A stretch of DNA of 64,000 nt from Pararhizobium qamdonense (GTDB taxonomy: Bacteria > Pseudomonadota > Alphaproteobacteria > Rhizobiales > Rhizobiaceae): assembly GCF_029277445.1 (NCBI RefSeq), contig NZ_CP119567.1, positions 248,001 through 312,000 on the forward strand, read 5' to 3'. Every line of letters begins with the position of its first letter. Positions within the stretch are counted from its first letter, which is position 1. Positions 18,036-26,985 of this stretch are shown in pieces. Under the pieces are notes generated by a model. The model worked only from the letters and a program-made list of their open reading frames with translations, was not told the origin of the DNA and made no database searches. A program made the translations under genes and the position numbers.

Positions 18036-19427
18036 ATGCGCAAGACCGTTTTGAATGCCCTTGGGCAAACCCTCTACTATAGCGATAGTTCGACCGGGTT
18101 TTTCTCCGCAACCGGATCTGGCCCGGCGCTGAAGGGCACGGCCGGCCATGATTCGATGTGGGGCGACAGCGCCGTCAACGTCACGATGAGCGGCGGCACC
18201 GGCGACGATATCTACTACCTCTATTCGGCGATCAACCGCGCCTACGAGGCGGCGGGCCAGGGGATCGATACGATCAGCACCTGGATGAGCTATACCCTGC
18301 CGGACAATTTCGAAAACCTGACGGTCACCGGCAATCTGCGCTATGCCTTCGGAAACGCCGCCGACAATATCATCAAGGGCGGCTCGGGCCGGCAGACGCT
18401 GGACGGCGGCGGCGGCAATGATGTGCTGACCGGGGGTGCAGGCGCAGACACGTTCATTTTCGCCAAGGGGAATGGCAGCGATCTGATCACCGATTTTGAA
18501 GCCGCCGATATTGTCCGCCTGGACGGCTATTCGCTGACCTCCTTCGATCAGGTTCTCGCCCATGCAAAACAGGAAGGCGCGCATCTGAGACTCGATCTCG
18601 GTGATGGCGAAAGCCTTGTCTTTGCCGATACGACCAAGACGGACCTCAGCGCCAGCCAGTTCGAGTTGAGCCTCGACCGTTCCGCACTGACGCAGACCTT
18701 CAGCGACAATTTCAACGCGCTGCAACTGATCAACGGCACGCAGGGTGTCTGGGAGGCCAAATACTGGTGGGCGCCGGAGAAAGGCGCGACCTTGTCCGGC
18801 AATGGCGAATTGCAATGGTATGTCAATCCCCGCTACGCGCCGACATCGGCCAGCAATCCGTTTTCCGTCAGCAATGGCGTGTTGACGATAACGGCAGAGA
18901 AAACGCCTGATGCGCTCAAGGCAGAGGTCGGGGGCCATGCCTACACGTCGGGCATGCTGACCACGCATGCATCCTTTTCCCAGACCTATGGCTATTTCGA
19001 AATCCGTGCCGACATGCCGGATGAAAAGGGCGTGTGGCCGGCGTTCTGGCTGCTTCCGGAAGATGGCTCCTGGCCGCCGGAACTGGATGTCGTGGAGATG
19101 CGCGGCCAGGACCCCAATACCGTGCATGTCACGGTTCACTCCAACGAAACCGGAAAGCAGACATCCGTTGCTACTGCAGTCAGCGTCTCCGAAACGGAAG
19201 GTTTCCACACCTACGGTGTCCTGTGGCAGGAAGATGAGATCGTCTGGTATATCGATGATGTCGCGGTCGCGCGCACTGATACGCCGTCGGATATGCATAA
19301 GCCGATGTACATGATCGTCAATCTTGCCGTCGGCGGCATGGCGGGCGCGCCGTCAGACGGTCTGCCCAATGGTTCGGACATGAAGATCGACTATATCCGC
19401 GCCTACACGCTGGACGATCTCGCCTGA
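18036..19427 (+). CDS. exsH: Secreted endo-1,3-1,4-beta-glycanase, ExsH-like, with RTX repeats (GH16)
   Basis: A 463-residue protein with no signal peptide. Glycine/aspartate-rich calcium-binding (RTX) repeats occupy about residues 25-145, clearest at 115-142 (GGSGRQTLDGGGGND then VLTGGAGADTF). A GH16 domain follows from about residue 225, with the catalytic motif ELDVVE at 349-354 (nucleophile and acid/base glutamates). The size and RTX-then-GH16 order match S. meliloti ExsH (about 465 aa), a succinoglycan-cleaving enzyme exported by the PrsDE type I system, so extracellular trimming of polysaccharide is expected. AGGAG lies six bases before the ATG at 18036; upstream GTG and ATG codons are worse placed. 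No exo/exs or prs genes are nearby. Confidence 0.88.
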   Translation: MRKTVLNALGQTLYYSDSSTGFFSATGSGPALKGTAGHDSMWGDSAVNVTMSGGTGDDIYYLYSAINRAYEAAGQGIDTISTWMSYTLPDNFENLTVTGNLRYAFGNAADNIIKGGSGRQTLDGGGGNDVLTGGAGADTFIFAKGNGSDLITDFEAADIVRLDGYSLTSFDQVLAHAKQEGAHLRLDLGDGESLVFADTTKTDLSASQFELSLDRSALTQTFSDNFNALQLINGTQGVWEAKYWWAPEKGATLSGNGELQWYVNPRYAPTSASNPFSVSNGVLTITAEKTPDALKAEVGGHAYTSGMLTTHASFSQTYGYFEIRADMPDEKGVWPAFWLLPEDGSWPPELDVVEMRGQDPNTVHVTVHSNETGKQTSVATAVSVSETEGFHTYGVLWQEDEIVWYIDDVAVARTDTPSDMHKPMYMIVNLAVGGMAGAPSDGLPNGSDMKIDYIRAYTLDDLA

Positions 19428-19469
19428 TACCAGCCCGGCAAGCGCGTCAATGACAGAGGCTCGCCGAAA

Positions 19470-19964
19470 TCATTCTTCGGCTTCGGCGCCCGCAGCCTTG
19501 AACCGCTCTTCGAATTCGCGTCTCAAACTGCGCCGCACCTGCGCGGCACGTTCGCGGCGCTTGGCGACGCCGGTCGTCGGGCTATAGGCGGGAACATTGG
19601 TCGGACGGCCGTCGGCGTCCACCGCCACCATCGTGAAATAACAGGAATTGGTGTGCCGCCGCTCGCCGGTGCGGATGGTTTCCGCCTCGACCCGGATGCC
19701 GACCTCCATCGATGTGCGGCCGGCATAGTTGATCGAGGCGCGAAAGGTGACGAGTTCGCCGACATGGATCGGCTGGCGGAAGACGACCTGATCGACCGAC
19801 AGGGTCACGGCATATTCCTGCGAGAAGCGCGAGGCGCAGGAAAAGGCGACCCGATCAAGAAGATTGAGCAGCGCGCCGCCATGCACCTTGCCACTGAAAT
19901 TGGCCATGTCGGGCGTCATCAGCACGACCATCTCGAGCCGGCTCGTGTCATGACCAGTTTCCAA
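19470..19964 (-). CDS. Acyl-CoA thioesterase, hotdog fold (YciA/BACH type)
   Basis: A hotdog-fold thioesterase with the active-site region MTPDMANFSGKVHGGALLNLLDRVAF and the typical second half VTFRASINYAGRTSMEVGIRVEAE. It would hydrolyse acyl-CoA esters in the cytosol. The start is uncertain: the ATG at 19931 has no ribosome site, whereas the in-frame TTG at 19964 has GAGGGG nine bases upstream, so I used that (164 aa). The C terminus is charged and helical (KRRERAAQVRRSLRREFEE). Confidence 0.8.
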   Translation of the reverse strand: METGHDTSRLEMVVLMTPDMANFSGKVHGGALLNLLDRVAFSCASRFSQEYAVTLSVDQVVFRQPIHVGELVTFRASINYAGRTSMEVGIRVEAETIRTGERRHTNSCYFTMVAVDADGRPTNVPAYSPTTGVAKRRERAAQVRRSLRREFEERFKAAGAEAEE

Positions 19965-20045
19965 AAACGTCACCCCTCTATCGCCATTCCCCAAATCGAT
20001 CGTGATTATCCACAACCATCCGTGACTGTTCAAGCGCCCGTATTT

Positions 20046-20264
20046 TTACTCGGCCATCAAGCCGTCAAAGACCTCGAGCATCGCATCCGCAATTGCCTTG
20101 CCGAGAGCCGCGCCATGTTCCTGAAGGGCGTCCTCGTTCATGTCACGGGCAGCCAGAGCCAGAGCCGCGCCCTCAGCCATGACGATTTCCTGCGCCCGCT
20201 GGATCGCCCAGAGAGCAAAGTCGCTGCGGCCATTGATTTCCACGGTGTCCATATCGATTTCCAT
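20046..20264 (-). CDS. Small acidic hypothetical protein, 72 aa
   Basis: A 72-residue, mostly helical and acidic product starting MEIDMDTVEINGRSDFALW, with no membrane segment. It is not a domain I recognise. Its reading frame opens further upstream, but the ATG at 20264 or the one four codons later gives the plausible start. Confidence is limited by weak translation signals. Confidence 0.45.
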   Translation of the reverse strand: MEIDMDTVEINGRSDFALWAIQRAQEIVMAEGAALALAARDMNEDALQEHGAALGKAIADAMLEVFDGLMAE

Positions 20265-20400
20265 TGTTGCAGTCGGGTTAAATGCTGAGTGTCCCACGCA
20301 GGCGCCGCTCTCCCATAGCAGGGGATCGCTGCAATGGAAAACAGGCTTGCAATCTTTGATGCCCGCACCAGATTGATGTGACCGGCGGTGAGGGAGAGGC

Positions 20401-20685
20401 ATGATGGATGAGGCCGAAGCGGTGCTGGTTCGCATAGCCGGACGTGTCCAGGGTGTCGGTTTCCGGTTTTGGACGCGGGGCCAGGCACAGAGGCTTGGCC
20501 TGTCGGGCTGGGTCCGAAACGAAGCGGATGGCTCGGTCGCGGCATTGATATGCGGACCTGGGTTTGCGGTCAAAGCCATGCTGGAGCGTTGCCGGATTGG
20601 ACCTCCCGGTGCTTCGGTGACCGATGTGGATGTGCGATCAGCACCGCTTGAGACCATCGCTGACGGATTTCGTATTTTGAAATAA
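20401..20685 (+). CDS. acyP: Acylphosphatase
   Basis: A 94-residue acylphosphatase. The signature VRIAGRVQGVGFRFWTRGQA contains the phosphate-binding loop and catalytic arginine, followed by LGLSGWVRNEADGSV with the catalytic asparagine. It hydrolyses the carboxyl-phosphate bond of acyl phosphates such as carbamoyl phosphate. Length is normal for the family. GAGGGAGAGGC precedes the paired ATG codons. Confidence 0.95.
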   Translation: MMDEAEAVLVRIAGRVQGVGFRFWTRGQAQRLGLSGWVRNEADGSVAALICGPGFAVKAMLERCRIGPPGASVTDVDVRSAPLETIADGFRILK

Positions 20686-20688
20686 CCG

Positions 20689-20722
20689 GACCATTTTCAT
20701 GAGAAGATGGTCGCATTTTGTT
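20689..20722 (+). terminator. Terminator of acyP
   Basis: GACCATTTTC pairs with GAAGATGGTC (10 bp, one G-U) around an ATGA loop, followed by GCATTTTGTTGATTTT, three bases after the acylphosphatase stop. Confidence 0.65.
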
Positions 20723-20916
20723 GATTTTATTTGAATTCTTGGAAATTTGGCAGGTTGCGGCTGAAATCATTGATGTGCCTCATAAAGCGGGTGCAGCATT
20801 AATCGCTTGTCGATGCCGCACCGCAGCAATAAAAGGAATTCGTATTTTTGCAGTCAGGCATAAAAACGGGGAACGAAAAACGCAGACGTTCTATTCACGC
20901 ACAACAGGAGACTTTC

Positions 20917-21168
20917 ATGTCTATTGTACTCAATAATTTCGACAATCTTGGCCTTGAGGCCATTGCCGGCGGCACCGTTGGCTCTCAGGTGAAAGCCCAT
21001 CGTGAATCGGCCGGTTACAGCATTGAAGATCTTGCCGTAACCTGCGGACTGGCGAATACCGAGATTGCAGCCATCGAAGATGGCAGCGATGCCGATCCGG
21101 CCAAGTTGAGAAGAATTGCCGCAGCCCTGCAGGTCTCCGTGGCCGCGCTGCTGGGCACCGAAGTCTAA
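20917..21168 (+). CDS. Small XRE-family helix-turn-helix protein
   Basis: An 83-residue protein whose residues 22-80 form a Cro/C1-type helix-turn-helix (VKAHRESAGYSIEDLAVTCG, then TEIAAIEDG, then LRRIAAALQVSVAALLG). It has no other domain and probably acts as a small DNA-binding regulator of unknown target. The ATG at 20917 follows ACAGGAGACTTTC; the upstream extension of the frame has no ribosome site. It stands alone between acyP and the iron transport operon. Confidence 0.8.
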   Translation: MSIVLNNFDNLGLEAIAGGTVGSQVKAHRESAGYSIEDLAVTCGLANTEIAAIEDGSDADPAKLRRIAAALQVSVAALLGTEV

Positions 21169-21182
21169 GGCAATTGCCGCTA

Positions 21183-21202
21183 CCCGCCGTTTTGACGGCG
21201 GG
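21183..21202. terminator. GC-rich hairpin after the XRE gene
   Basis: CCCGCCG pairs with CGGCGGG around a TTTTGA loop, 15 bp after the stop. There is no T run, so it could be a weak terminator or an mRNA-stabilising stem. Confidence 0.4.
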
Positions 21203-21366
21203 GCTGCGGCCAGACGCGTAACCCCGATCCGGGCGTGTTGCCCTTCCGCGACCGCCCGCGCCGATGATTTCCTGCAGAATTTGATCATTCTCCCGCCAGC
21301 CAGAGGCAAGCCGGACGTTCCAGCCAAAGCCCCTGCTCCTGGAGATCGCCGTGACCTGCAGCGGGT

Positions 21367-21381
21367 TGATTGTCTTTTTCA
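21367..21381. promoter_or_regulatory. Candidate RirA iron-responsive operator upstream of fbpC
   Basis: The sequence fits TGA-N9-TCA with a T-rich centre, the published form of the rhizobial iron-responsive (IRO) box bound by RirA. It lies 86 bp before the fbpC start. The six fixed bases could occur by chance, so support comes mainly from its position and from a second match before fbpA. Confidence 0.5.
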
Positions 21382-21466
21382 TAAAACATCCGGATAAACG
21401 GGCTCCAATGCTTGAGTCGCACCTGCCCCGGCAGGATGCCATCTGCCGCATCGAGAGGAGCGGATT

Positions 21467-22522
21467 TTGACACCACACGCCCAGAATCGGACACTTGAAC
21501 TCCACAATGTCAGCCGCAGTTTTGGCGCAACCGTCGCGCTTGATTCAGTGTCGCTGACGATCGCGTCCGGCGAGATCATCTGCCTTGTCGGCCAGTCCGG
21601 CTGCGGAAAATCGACCTTGCTGCGCATGATTGCCGGGGTGGACCGTGTCGATGGCGGCCGTATCGTGTTGAACGGCGAGGAGGTTTCAGGCCCCTCCCGC
21701 TTCGTCGAGCCGGAAGACCGCAAAATCGGTTTCGTGTTCCAGGACTATGCCCTTTTTCCGCATCTGACCGTCGAGCAGAATATCCTGTTCGGCCTGAAAC
21801 GCCGTCCGAAACCGGAGGCTGCCGCCAGAACCGAAGACGTGATCGCGCATATCGGCATTGCCCATCTCAAGGGGCGCTATCCGCACATGCTGTCGGGTGG
21901 CGAGCAGCAGCGTGTGGCGCTTGCCCGCGCGCTCGCTCCCCAGCCGGACATTCTGCTGATGGACGAGCCGTTTTCCAATCTTGACCGGGGATTGCGCGAA
22001 AAGGTTCGCGATGAAACCCTGTCTCTCCTGAAAAGCCTTGGCACCACCGTGATCATGGTCACCCACGATCCGGAAGAAGCGCTTTCGGCCGGCGACCGGG
22101 TGGTGTTGATGAAGGACGGCCGGATCGTCCAGGCGGGATCCGGTTACGATCTGCACGATCGGCCTGTATCTCCCTATGCCGCCGAGTTCTTCTGCGCCTT
22201 CAACAGGATTTCCGGTGTCTATACCAACGGCCAGATCGAAACGGCGATCGGCCGCTTTGGCCAGATGCTCGATGGCCGCGATGGAATGCCAGCCACAGTG
22301 TATATCCGTCCGCAGGGCATTTCGGTCGCACCCGGTCCGGGCACGCTTTCGGGGCAGGTGGAAAGCCGCACATTCCTCGGCGAAGTCGAGCAACTCGCAA
22401 TCGCCGTCGATGGTCTTGACCAGGTATTGCAGGTCCGCACCATGCACCGCTTGCCGCCGAAGACGCAAACGGTCAACCTGTCGGTTTTGCCCAATAGCTG
22501 GCTGGTGTTTTCGAACGCTTGA
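21467..22522 (+). CDS. fbpC: Ferric iron ABC transporter ATP-binding protein (FbpC-like)
   Basis: A 351-residue ABC ATPase with Walker A GQSGCGKST, signature [15 protein letters not shown], Walker B ILLMDEPFSNLD and the switch histidine in MVTHDPEEAL, followed by a C-terminal regulatory domain typical of the FbpC/PotA group. It powers the permease at 23719. The start is a TTG at 21467 with GAGAGGAG seven bases upstream. It leads a C-A-B gene order, unlike the common A-B-C order. Confidence 0.9.
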   Translation: MTPHAQNRTLELHNVSRSFGATVALDSVSLTIASGEIICLVGQSGCGKSTLLRMIAGVDRVDGGRIVLNGEEVSGPSRFVEPEDRKIGFVFQDYALFPHLTVEQNILFGLKRRPKPEAAARTEDVIAHIGIAHLKGRYPHMLSGGEQQRVALARALAPQPDILLMDEPFSNLDRGLREKVRDETLSLLKSLGTTVIMVTHDPEEALSAGDRVVLMKDGRIVQAGSGYDLHDRPVSPYAAEFFCAFNRISGVYTNGQIETAIGRFGQMLDGRDGMPATVYIRPQGISVAPGPGTLSGQVESRTFLGEVEQLAIAVDGLDQVLQVRTMHRLPPKTQTVNLSVLPNSWLVFSNA

Positions 22523-22573
22523 GTGCACGCACTGCGGCAAAGACGGTTTACGGTAAAGTCCTCCAGGTAAACT

Positions 22574-22588
22574 TGACTGTTTTGATCA
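22574..22588. promoter_or_regulatory. Candidate RirA iron-responsive operator upstream of fbpA
   Basis: A second TGA-N9-TCA match, overlapping the palindrome TTTGATCAAA, lies 43 bp before the fbpA start in the 108-bp gap after fbpC. A separate iron-regulated promoter for the binding protein would fit. Confidence 0.55.
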
Positions 22589-22630
22589 AATAATGCTCGA
22601 CAGCGGTGCATTGTTCATCTGGAGGCACTT

Positions 22631-23653
22631 ATGAATACGTCACGCATCGCAAAATCCACAGTTTTCACGGCGTCATTGCTGCTTGCTGCGGGCACTGCCT
22701 CGGCGGCCGAACTCAACATCTACACAACCCGCGAACCGGGCCTCATCCAGCCGCTGCTCGATTCCTTCACTGTCGCGACCGGCACCAAGGTCAACACGGT
22801 GTTCATGAAGGACGGTCTGGCCGAGCGCGTCGCCACAGAAGGCGCAAGCTCGCCGGCCGACATCCTGATGACCGTCGATGCCGGAAACCTCATCGATCTC
22901 GTTGAAAAGGGCATTACCCAGCCGATCGAATCCACCGTTCTGACGGAATCGATCCCTGCGCAGCTGCGCGATGAAAAGGGCCATTGGTTTGCCTTGTCGA
23001 TGCGCGCCCGCGTCATCTACGCCGCCAAGGATCTGGACCTGACGGCCTTCAACTATGAAGACCTGGCGGATCCGAAATGGAAGGGCAAGATCTGCATTCG
23101 CTCCGGCCAGCATCCCTATAACACCGCGCTGTTTGCCGATCATATCGCCCATTATGGCGCTGATGCCACAGAAACATGGCTGACGGGTCTGAAGGATAAC
23201 CTCGCCCGCAAGGCTGCCGGTGGCGACCGCGATGGCGCCAAGGATATTCTCGGCGGCATTTGCGATATTGCCGTGGCAAACTCCTATTATGTCGGCCTGA
23301 TGCGCTCGGGCAAGGGTGGCGAAGAGCAGGTGGCGTGGGGCGATGCCATCAAGGTCGTGCTGCCGACATTCAAGGACGGCGGAACGCAGGTGAACATCAG
23401 CGGCGCTGCCGTGGCCAAGAACGCGCCCAACAAGGCCGAGGCCGTGAAGCTTCTGGAATATCTGGTCTCCGGCGACGCCCAGAAGATTTTTGCTGAAGCC
23501 AATTTCGAATATCCGGTTAAGGCTGGTGCTGCAGTCGATCCGATCGTGGCCTCGTTCGGCGAGCTGAAGATCGATCTAAAGCCGCTCACGGAAATCGTCA
23601 GCCACCGCAAGCAGGCGAGCGAACTGGTCGACAAGGTCGGCTTCGACAACTAA
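22631..23653 (+). CDS. fbpA: Periplasmic ferric iron-binding protein (FbpA/FutA-like)
   Basis: A 340-residue binding protein with a signal peptide (cleavage probably after TASAA near residue 26) and the family start ELNIYTTREPGLIQPLLDSF. The paired tyrosines in IAVANSYYVGLM, used for Fe(III) coordination in this family, are present. It would capture ferric iron in the periplasm and deliver it to FbpB. TCTGGAGGCACTT precedes the ATG. A strong stem-loop follows the gene, which could raise its mRNA level relative to the permease. Confidence 0.9.
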   Translation: MNTSRIAKSTVFTASLLLAAGTASAAELNIYTTREPGLIQPLLDSFTVATGTKVNTVFMKDGLAERVATEGASSPADILMTVDAGNLIDLVEKGITQPIESTVLTESIPAQLRDEKGHWFALSMRARVIYAAKDLDLTAFNYEDLADPKWKGKICIRSGQHPYNTALFADHIAHYGADATETWLTGLKDNLARKAAGGDRDGAKDILGGICDIAVANSYYVGLMRSGKGGEEQVAWGDAIKVVLPTFKDGGTQVNISGAAVAKNAPNKAEAVKLLEYLVSGDAQKIFAEANFEYPVKAGAAVDPIVASFGELKIDLKPLTEIVSHRKQASELVDKVGFDN

Positions 23654-23662
23654 AGGACTTTT

Positions 23663-23690
23663 GGCGCCCGCTTGATCGCGGGCGCCATTT
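23663..23690 (+). terminator. Stem-loop between fbpA and fbpB
   Basis: GGCGCCCGC pairs perfectly with GCGGGCGCC around TTGATC, followed by ATTTCTT. It probably acts as a partial terminator or a 3' stabiliser of the fbpA transcript, a common arrangement in binding-protein operons. Confidence 0.75.
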
Positions 23691-23718
23691 CTTCCGCCCG
23701 AACGATGGATTTCAGCCG

Positions 23719-25377
23719 ATGATCAGCGCTGCGCGAAGCTGGCACAGAGGCCGCGCCGGAGCCCGCTGGCTGTTTGGCGCCGGCTTTGTCGCCTGTCTGG
23801 TCATGCTGCCCATCATCGCGCTTTTGCTGCAGGCGCTGCAAGGGTCTGCCGGGCTCTGGTCCCATCTCGTCTCGACCATCTTGCTGGTGGCGCTCGCTGA
23901 TACGGCTATCCTTTTGGCCGGCGTCGGTCTGATCACCGCCATTCTGGGAACATCCACGGCCTGGCTGGTCACGGCCTATGCCTTTCCCGGCCGCCGGATG
24001 CTCGAATGGGCGCTGCTGCTGCCGCTGGCAGTCCCCACCTATATCATCGCCTATGCCTATCTCGATATCCTCCACCCGATCGGCTCGGTGCAGGGGGCCA
24101 TCCGCTGGATGCTCGGCTATTCCAGCCCGCGCGAATTCCGCCTGCCGGATGTGCGTTCGATGACGGGCTGCATCCTGCTTCTCGGTTTCGTGCTCTATCC
24201 CTATGTCTATATTCCGACACGGGCGATGTTCCTGACGCAGTCGGCCAATCTGATCGATGCGTCGCGCACGCTCGGTATCTCGCGCCGCGCCGCCTTCTGG
24301 CATGTCGCCCTGCCGCTTGCCCGGCCGGCGGTCGCCGTCGGGGTCAGCTTGGCGCTGATGGAAACCCTCAACGATATCGGTGCCTCGGAATTCCTCGGTG
24401 TGCGGACGCTGACCGTCTCGATCTACACGACCTGGGTTACCCGCTCCGATCTGCCGGGCGCATCGCAGATCGCCCTCTCGCTGCTCATCGTCGTGATGGC
24501 GCTGGTGGCCTTGGAGAAATGGGCGAGGGGCAGGCAGCGCTATTCGAGCGGCGCCCAGCGCAACCGCGCCTTCGAGCCGCGCCGGGTATCTAAGGGAAAA
24601 GGCTTTGTCCTCCTGTTCGCAGGCCTTTTGCCGATCCTCATCGGCTTTGGCGCGCCCGCACTCTATCTGGTGACAGAAGCGTGGAAACGGATCGAATTTG
24701 CCGGGCTGTCGCCACGCTTCTTGACCGAAGCGTTCAACACTATCGTGCTCGCCTCCGCCGCGACGATCGCAACTGTCCTTTGTGGGCTGCTCATTGCCTA
24801 TGCCAGCCGCCTGCGGCCGGGCGCTGCGACGGCCTGGCTGCAGCGGCTTTCAACGCTTGGTTATGCGGCACCGGGCACGGTGGTTGCGATCGGCGTGCTC
24901 ATCGTTCTTGCCACTTTCGACGGCTTCATCGATCGCACGGCAAGTGCCTGGTTCGGCGTATCGACGGGCCTGCTGTTTATCGGTTCGGGTGCGGCCTTGC
25001 TCTATGCCTATACCGTGCGGTTCCTCGCCATCTCGGCAGGCGGGATCGATGCCGGACTACAGCGGATCCCGATGTCATTCGACCATGCTTCCCGCGTGCT
25101 TGGCCAATCGGCAGGCGGCACATTCCGCCATGTCCATCTGCCACTGTCGAAAGCGGCGATCACGGCGGCCGGCCTCCTGGTCTTCGTCGATTGCGTCAAG
25201 GAACTGCCGGCGACCCTTCTGCTGCGGCCGCTCAACGTCGAGACATTCGCCACACATCTTTACGGCGAGGCCGCAAGGGGCACCTATGAGGAGGCCTCCA
25301 TCGCCGCGCTCGCCATCGTCGTGATCGGAATATTGCCGGTGATCCTGCTCTCGCGGATGGGGCAGAGCCGCCAGTAG
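23719..25377 (+). CDS. fbpB: Ferric iron ABC transporter permease (FbpB-like, fused)
   Basis: A 552-residue permease with about 12 transmembrane helices arranged as two fused binding-protein-dependent permease domains. Each has an EAA-type loop contacting the ATPase (DASRTLGISRRAAFWHVALPLARPA and DHASRVLGQSAGGTFRHVHLPL). This length and duplication fit FbpB/SfuB. It forms the membrane channel of the iron importer with FbpC and receives iron from FbpA. Confidence 0.92.
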   Translation: MISAARSWHRGRAGARWLFGAGFVACLVMLPIIALLLQALQGSAGLWSHLVSTILLVALADTAILLAGVGLITAILGTSTAWLVTAYAFPGRRMLEWALLLPLAVPTYIIAYAYLDILHPIGSVQGAIRWMLGYSSPREFRLPDVRSMTGCILLLGFVLYPYVYIPTRAMFLTQSANLIDASRTLGISRRAAFWHVALPLARPAVAVGVSLALMETLNDIGASEFLGVRTLTVSIYTTWVTRSDLPGASQIALSLLIVVMALVALEKWARGRQRYSSGAQRNRAFEPRRVSKGKGFVLLFAGLLPILIGFGAPALYLVTEAWKRIEFAGLSPRFLTEAFNTIVLASAATIATVLCGLLIAYASRLRPGAATAWLQRLSTLGYAAPGTVVAIGVLIVLATFDGFIDRTASAWFGVSTGLLFIGSGAALLYAYTVRFLAISAGGIDAGLQRIPMSFDHASRVLGQSAGGTFRHVHLPLSKAAITAAGLLVFVDCVKELPATLLLRPLNVETFATHLYGEAARGTYEEASIAALAIVVIGILPVILLSRMGQSRQ

Positions 25378-25401
25378 GGGTCGATAGAGCAATCGCGGAG
25401 A

Positions 25402-26367
25402 TCAAACCACACTGGCATCCCGGTGCGCTGCAAGAACAGACGTGGCGATGGCGATATCCTGAACCGCGATGCCGGTAAGATCAGCGATGGTGATATCGCC
25501 GCGATCGAGCCGGCCTTGCTTAGTCCCAGCGAGCACCGCTCCAAGCTCGACGCAGCTTGCGGCAGACATCTCCCCGGCGCGGAACGCCGCTGAGAATTCG
25601 CCGTGATCGAGAGACTGTTCGAGACTATCTGAGACGCGACGGTTGGCGCGGGCAACCAGCGCCGTGTCCAGCTCCTGCTTGTCGGGTGCATCGGCGCCGA
25701 TTGCGGTAATATGCGTGCCGGGCTTTATCCAGGCATCGCGGATCAGCGGTTGCCGCGAGGGTGTGGTGGTGATGATGATATCGGTGTCACCGCAAAGACG
25801 CTCCAGATCGGGCGACGCGCTTGCGCCGATACCTTCCGCCGCAAGTTGGGTTTCCGTCTCCATCGCCTTGTCGTGCGACCGGCCCCAGATGGTGAACGAA
25901 AAATCCGTTTCCGGCATCGCGAGGCGCAGGCAGCGGATCTGCCAGCGGGCCTGAATGCCGGTTCCGATAATGGCCACCCGCCGTGCATCCGGGCGGCAAA
26001 GCGCCCGCGTGGCAATGGCGCCGCCAAGACCAGTGCGCAGGTCGGTCAAGAAACCCTCATCGAGCAGGATCGCTTCAAGGACGCCAGTTTGCGCCGAAAA
26101 AACCAGCATCACACCGTGGGATGTCGGCAGCCCGATCGATGGGTTGCCATAGAATCCGGCGGCGATCTTGACGAGGAAACTCGGATCGCCGGCGATATGA
26201 CCGTATTTGATATGGCAATCGCCGTCCTTTTCCGGAAAGGCGAGATAGCCGACCGGCGGCATGACCGCCCGGCCGTCGGATGCGGCGATATAGGCGGCTT
26301 GAATGGCTGTGAGCGCGCGGCCGGGATCGATCAGCGATTCGATCTGTGACCGGGACAGGATGATCAT
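25402..26367 (-). CDS. Ornithine cyclodeaminase / mu-crystallin family protein
   Basis: A 321-residue NAD(P)-dependent enzyme of the OCD/mu-crystallin family. It shows GGAIATRALCRPDARRVAIIGTGIQARWQIRCL, with the Rossmann glycine motif GTGIQA near residue 135, and the end DLTGIAVQDIAIA. Members include ornithine cyclodeaminase, ketimine reductases and the DauB arginine dehydrogenase. The ATG overlaps the stop of the upstream DauR-like gene (ATGA). With that regulator and an aminotransferase it suggests catabolism of a basic or D-amino acid; the exact substrate is unknown. Confidence 0.85.
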   Translation of the reverse strand: MIILSRSQIESLIDPGRALTAIQAAYIAASDGRAVMPPVGYLAFPEKDGDCHIKYGHIAGDPSFLVKIAAGFYGNPSIGLPTSHGVMLVFSAQTGVLEAILLDEGFLTDLRTGLGGAIATRALCRPDARRVAIIGTGIQARWQIRCLRLAMPETDFSFTIWGRSHDKAMETETQLAAEGIGASASPDLERLCGDTDIIITTTPSRQPLIRDAWIKPGTHITAIGADAPDKQELDTALVARANRRVSDSLEQSLDHGEFSAAFRAGEMSAASCVELGAVLAGTKQGRLDRGDITIADLTGIAVQDIAIATSVLAAHRDASVV

Positions 26368-26981
26368 TCGTCCTCCGGCCGGTTCTGGTTCAGATATTTA
26401 TAGACGGTCGCCCGGCCCATGCCGAGGATACGGGAAATGTAGGCAGCGGAGTTTCTGCCCCCAAAGGCGCCGTCGGCGGAGAGATCCTTGACCAGCTGCT
26501 GCTTCTGCTCGCGGCTCAATCCGGCAATGATCAGCCCGCGCGATCCCGTCCAGTTCTGGATATATTCGTTGATCCGCTCGTGCCAGTCCTCCTTGAACAG
26601 GCTCGCCGGCTTGGCATGGTCGACGGGGATCGAGGCGAAGGCGCTCAATGTCTGCATCACCGCGTGGAAATGCGAGACGTCGGCATTGATGCACATCACC
26701 GCGATTGGCCGCTCGCCGCTGTCGCGCAGGATGATGCTGATCGATTTGATCCGGCGGCCGTCCCAATTGACCTTTTCATAGGGGCCGAGAAGCCGTTCGC
26801 TCGGGCGGAAATCGATCTCGTGCAGCAGCGACGGCTCGCCGACCTCGCGCTTTGAAAAATTTCCGGCAATATGCGCCGCCGTCTCCGTCTCAAGATCGTG
26901 CAGCACGACCTCGACAAACGGCTGGAACAGCTGGGCAACGCCGTCGCAGACGGCGGCGTAGGAGGCGAGCTCGGGCTTCAT
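26364..26981 (-). CDS. PAS (YheO-like) helix-turn-helix regulator, DauR-like
   Basis: A 205-residue protein with an N-terminal YheO-type PAS domain (VCDGVAQLFQPFVEVVLHDLE through AVMCINADVS) and a C-terminal HTH_22 domain (FGGRNSAAYISRILGMGRATVYKYL). DauR, the D-arginine utilisation repressor of Pseudomonas, has this architecture and is next to dauB, an OCD-family enzyme like the one encoded downstream here. It is the middle gene of a three-gene operon and probably regulates it. Confidence 0.85.
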   Translation of the reverse strand: MKPELASYAAVCDGVAQLFQPFVEVVLHDLETETAAHIAGNFSKREVGEPSLLHEIDFRPSERLLGPYEKVNWDGRRIKSISIILRDSGERPIAVMCINADVSHFHAVMQTLSAFASIPVDHAKPASLFKEDWHERINEYIQNWTGSRGLIIAGLSREQKQQLVKDLSADGAFGGRNSAAYISRILGMGRATVYKYLNQNRPEDE

Positions 26982-26985
26982 CCCG

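Noticed and set aside
21467..22522. PotA-type (polyamine) assignment for the ATPase at 21467
   Set aside because: The adjacent binding protein has the tyrosine pair of ferric-binding proteins and the permease is a fused FbpB type, so iron is more likely.
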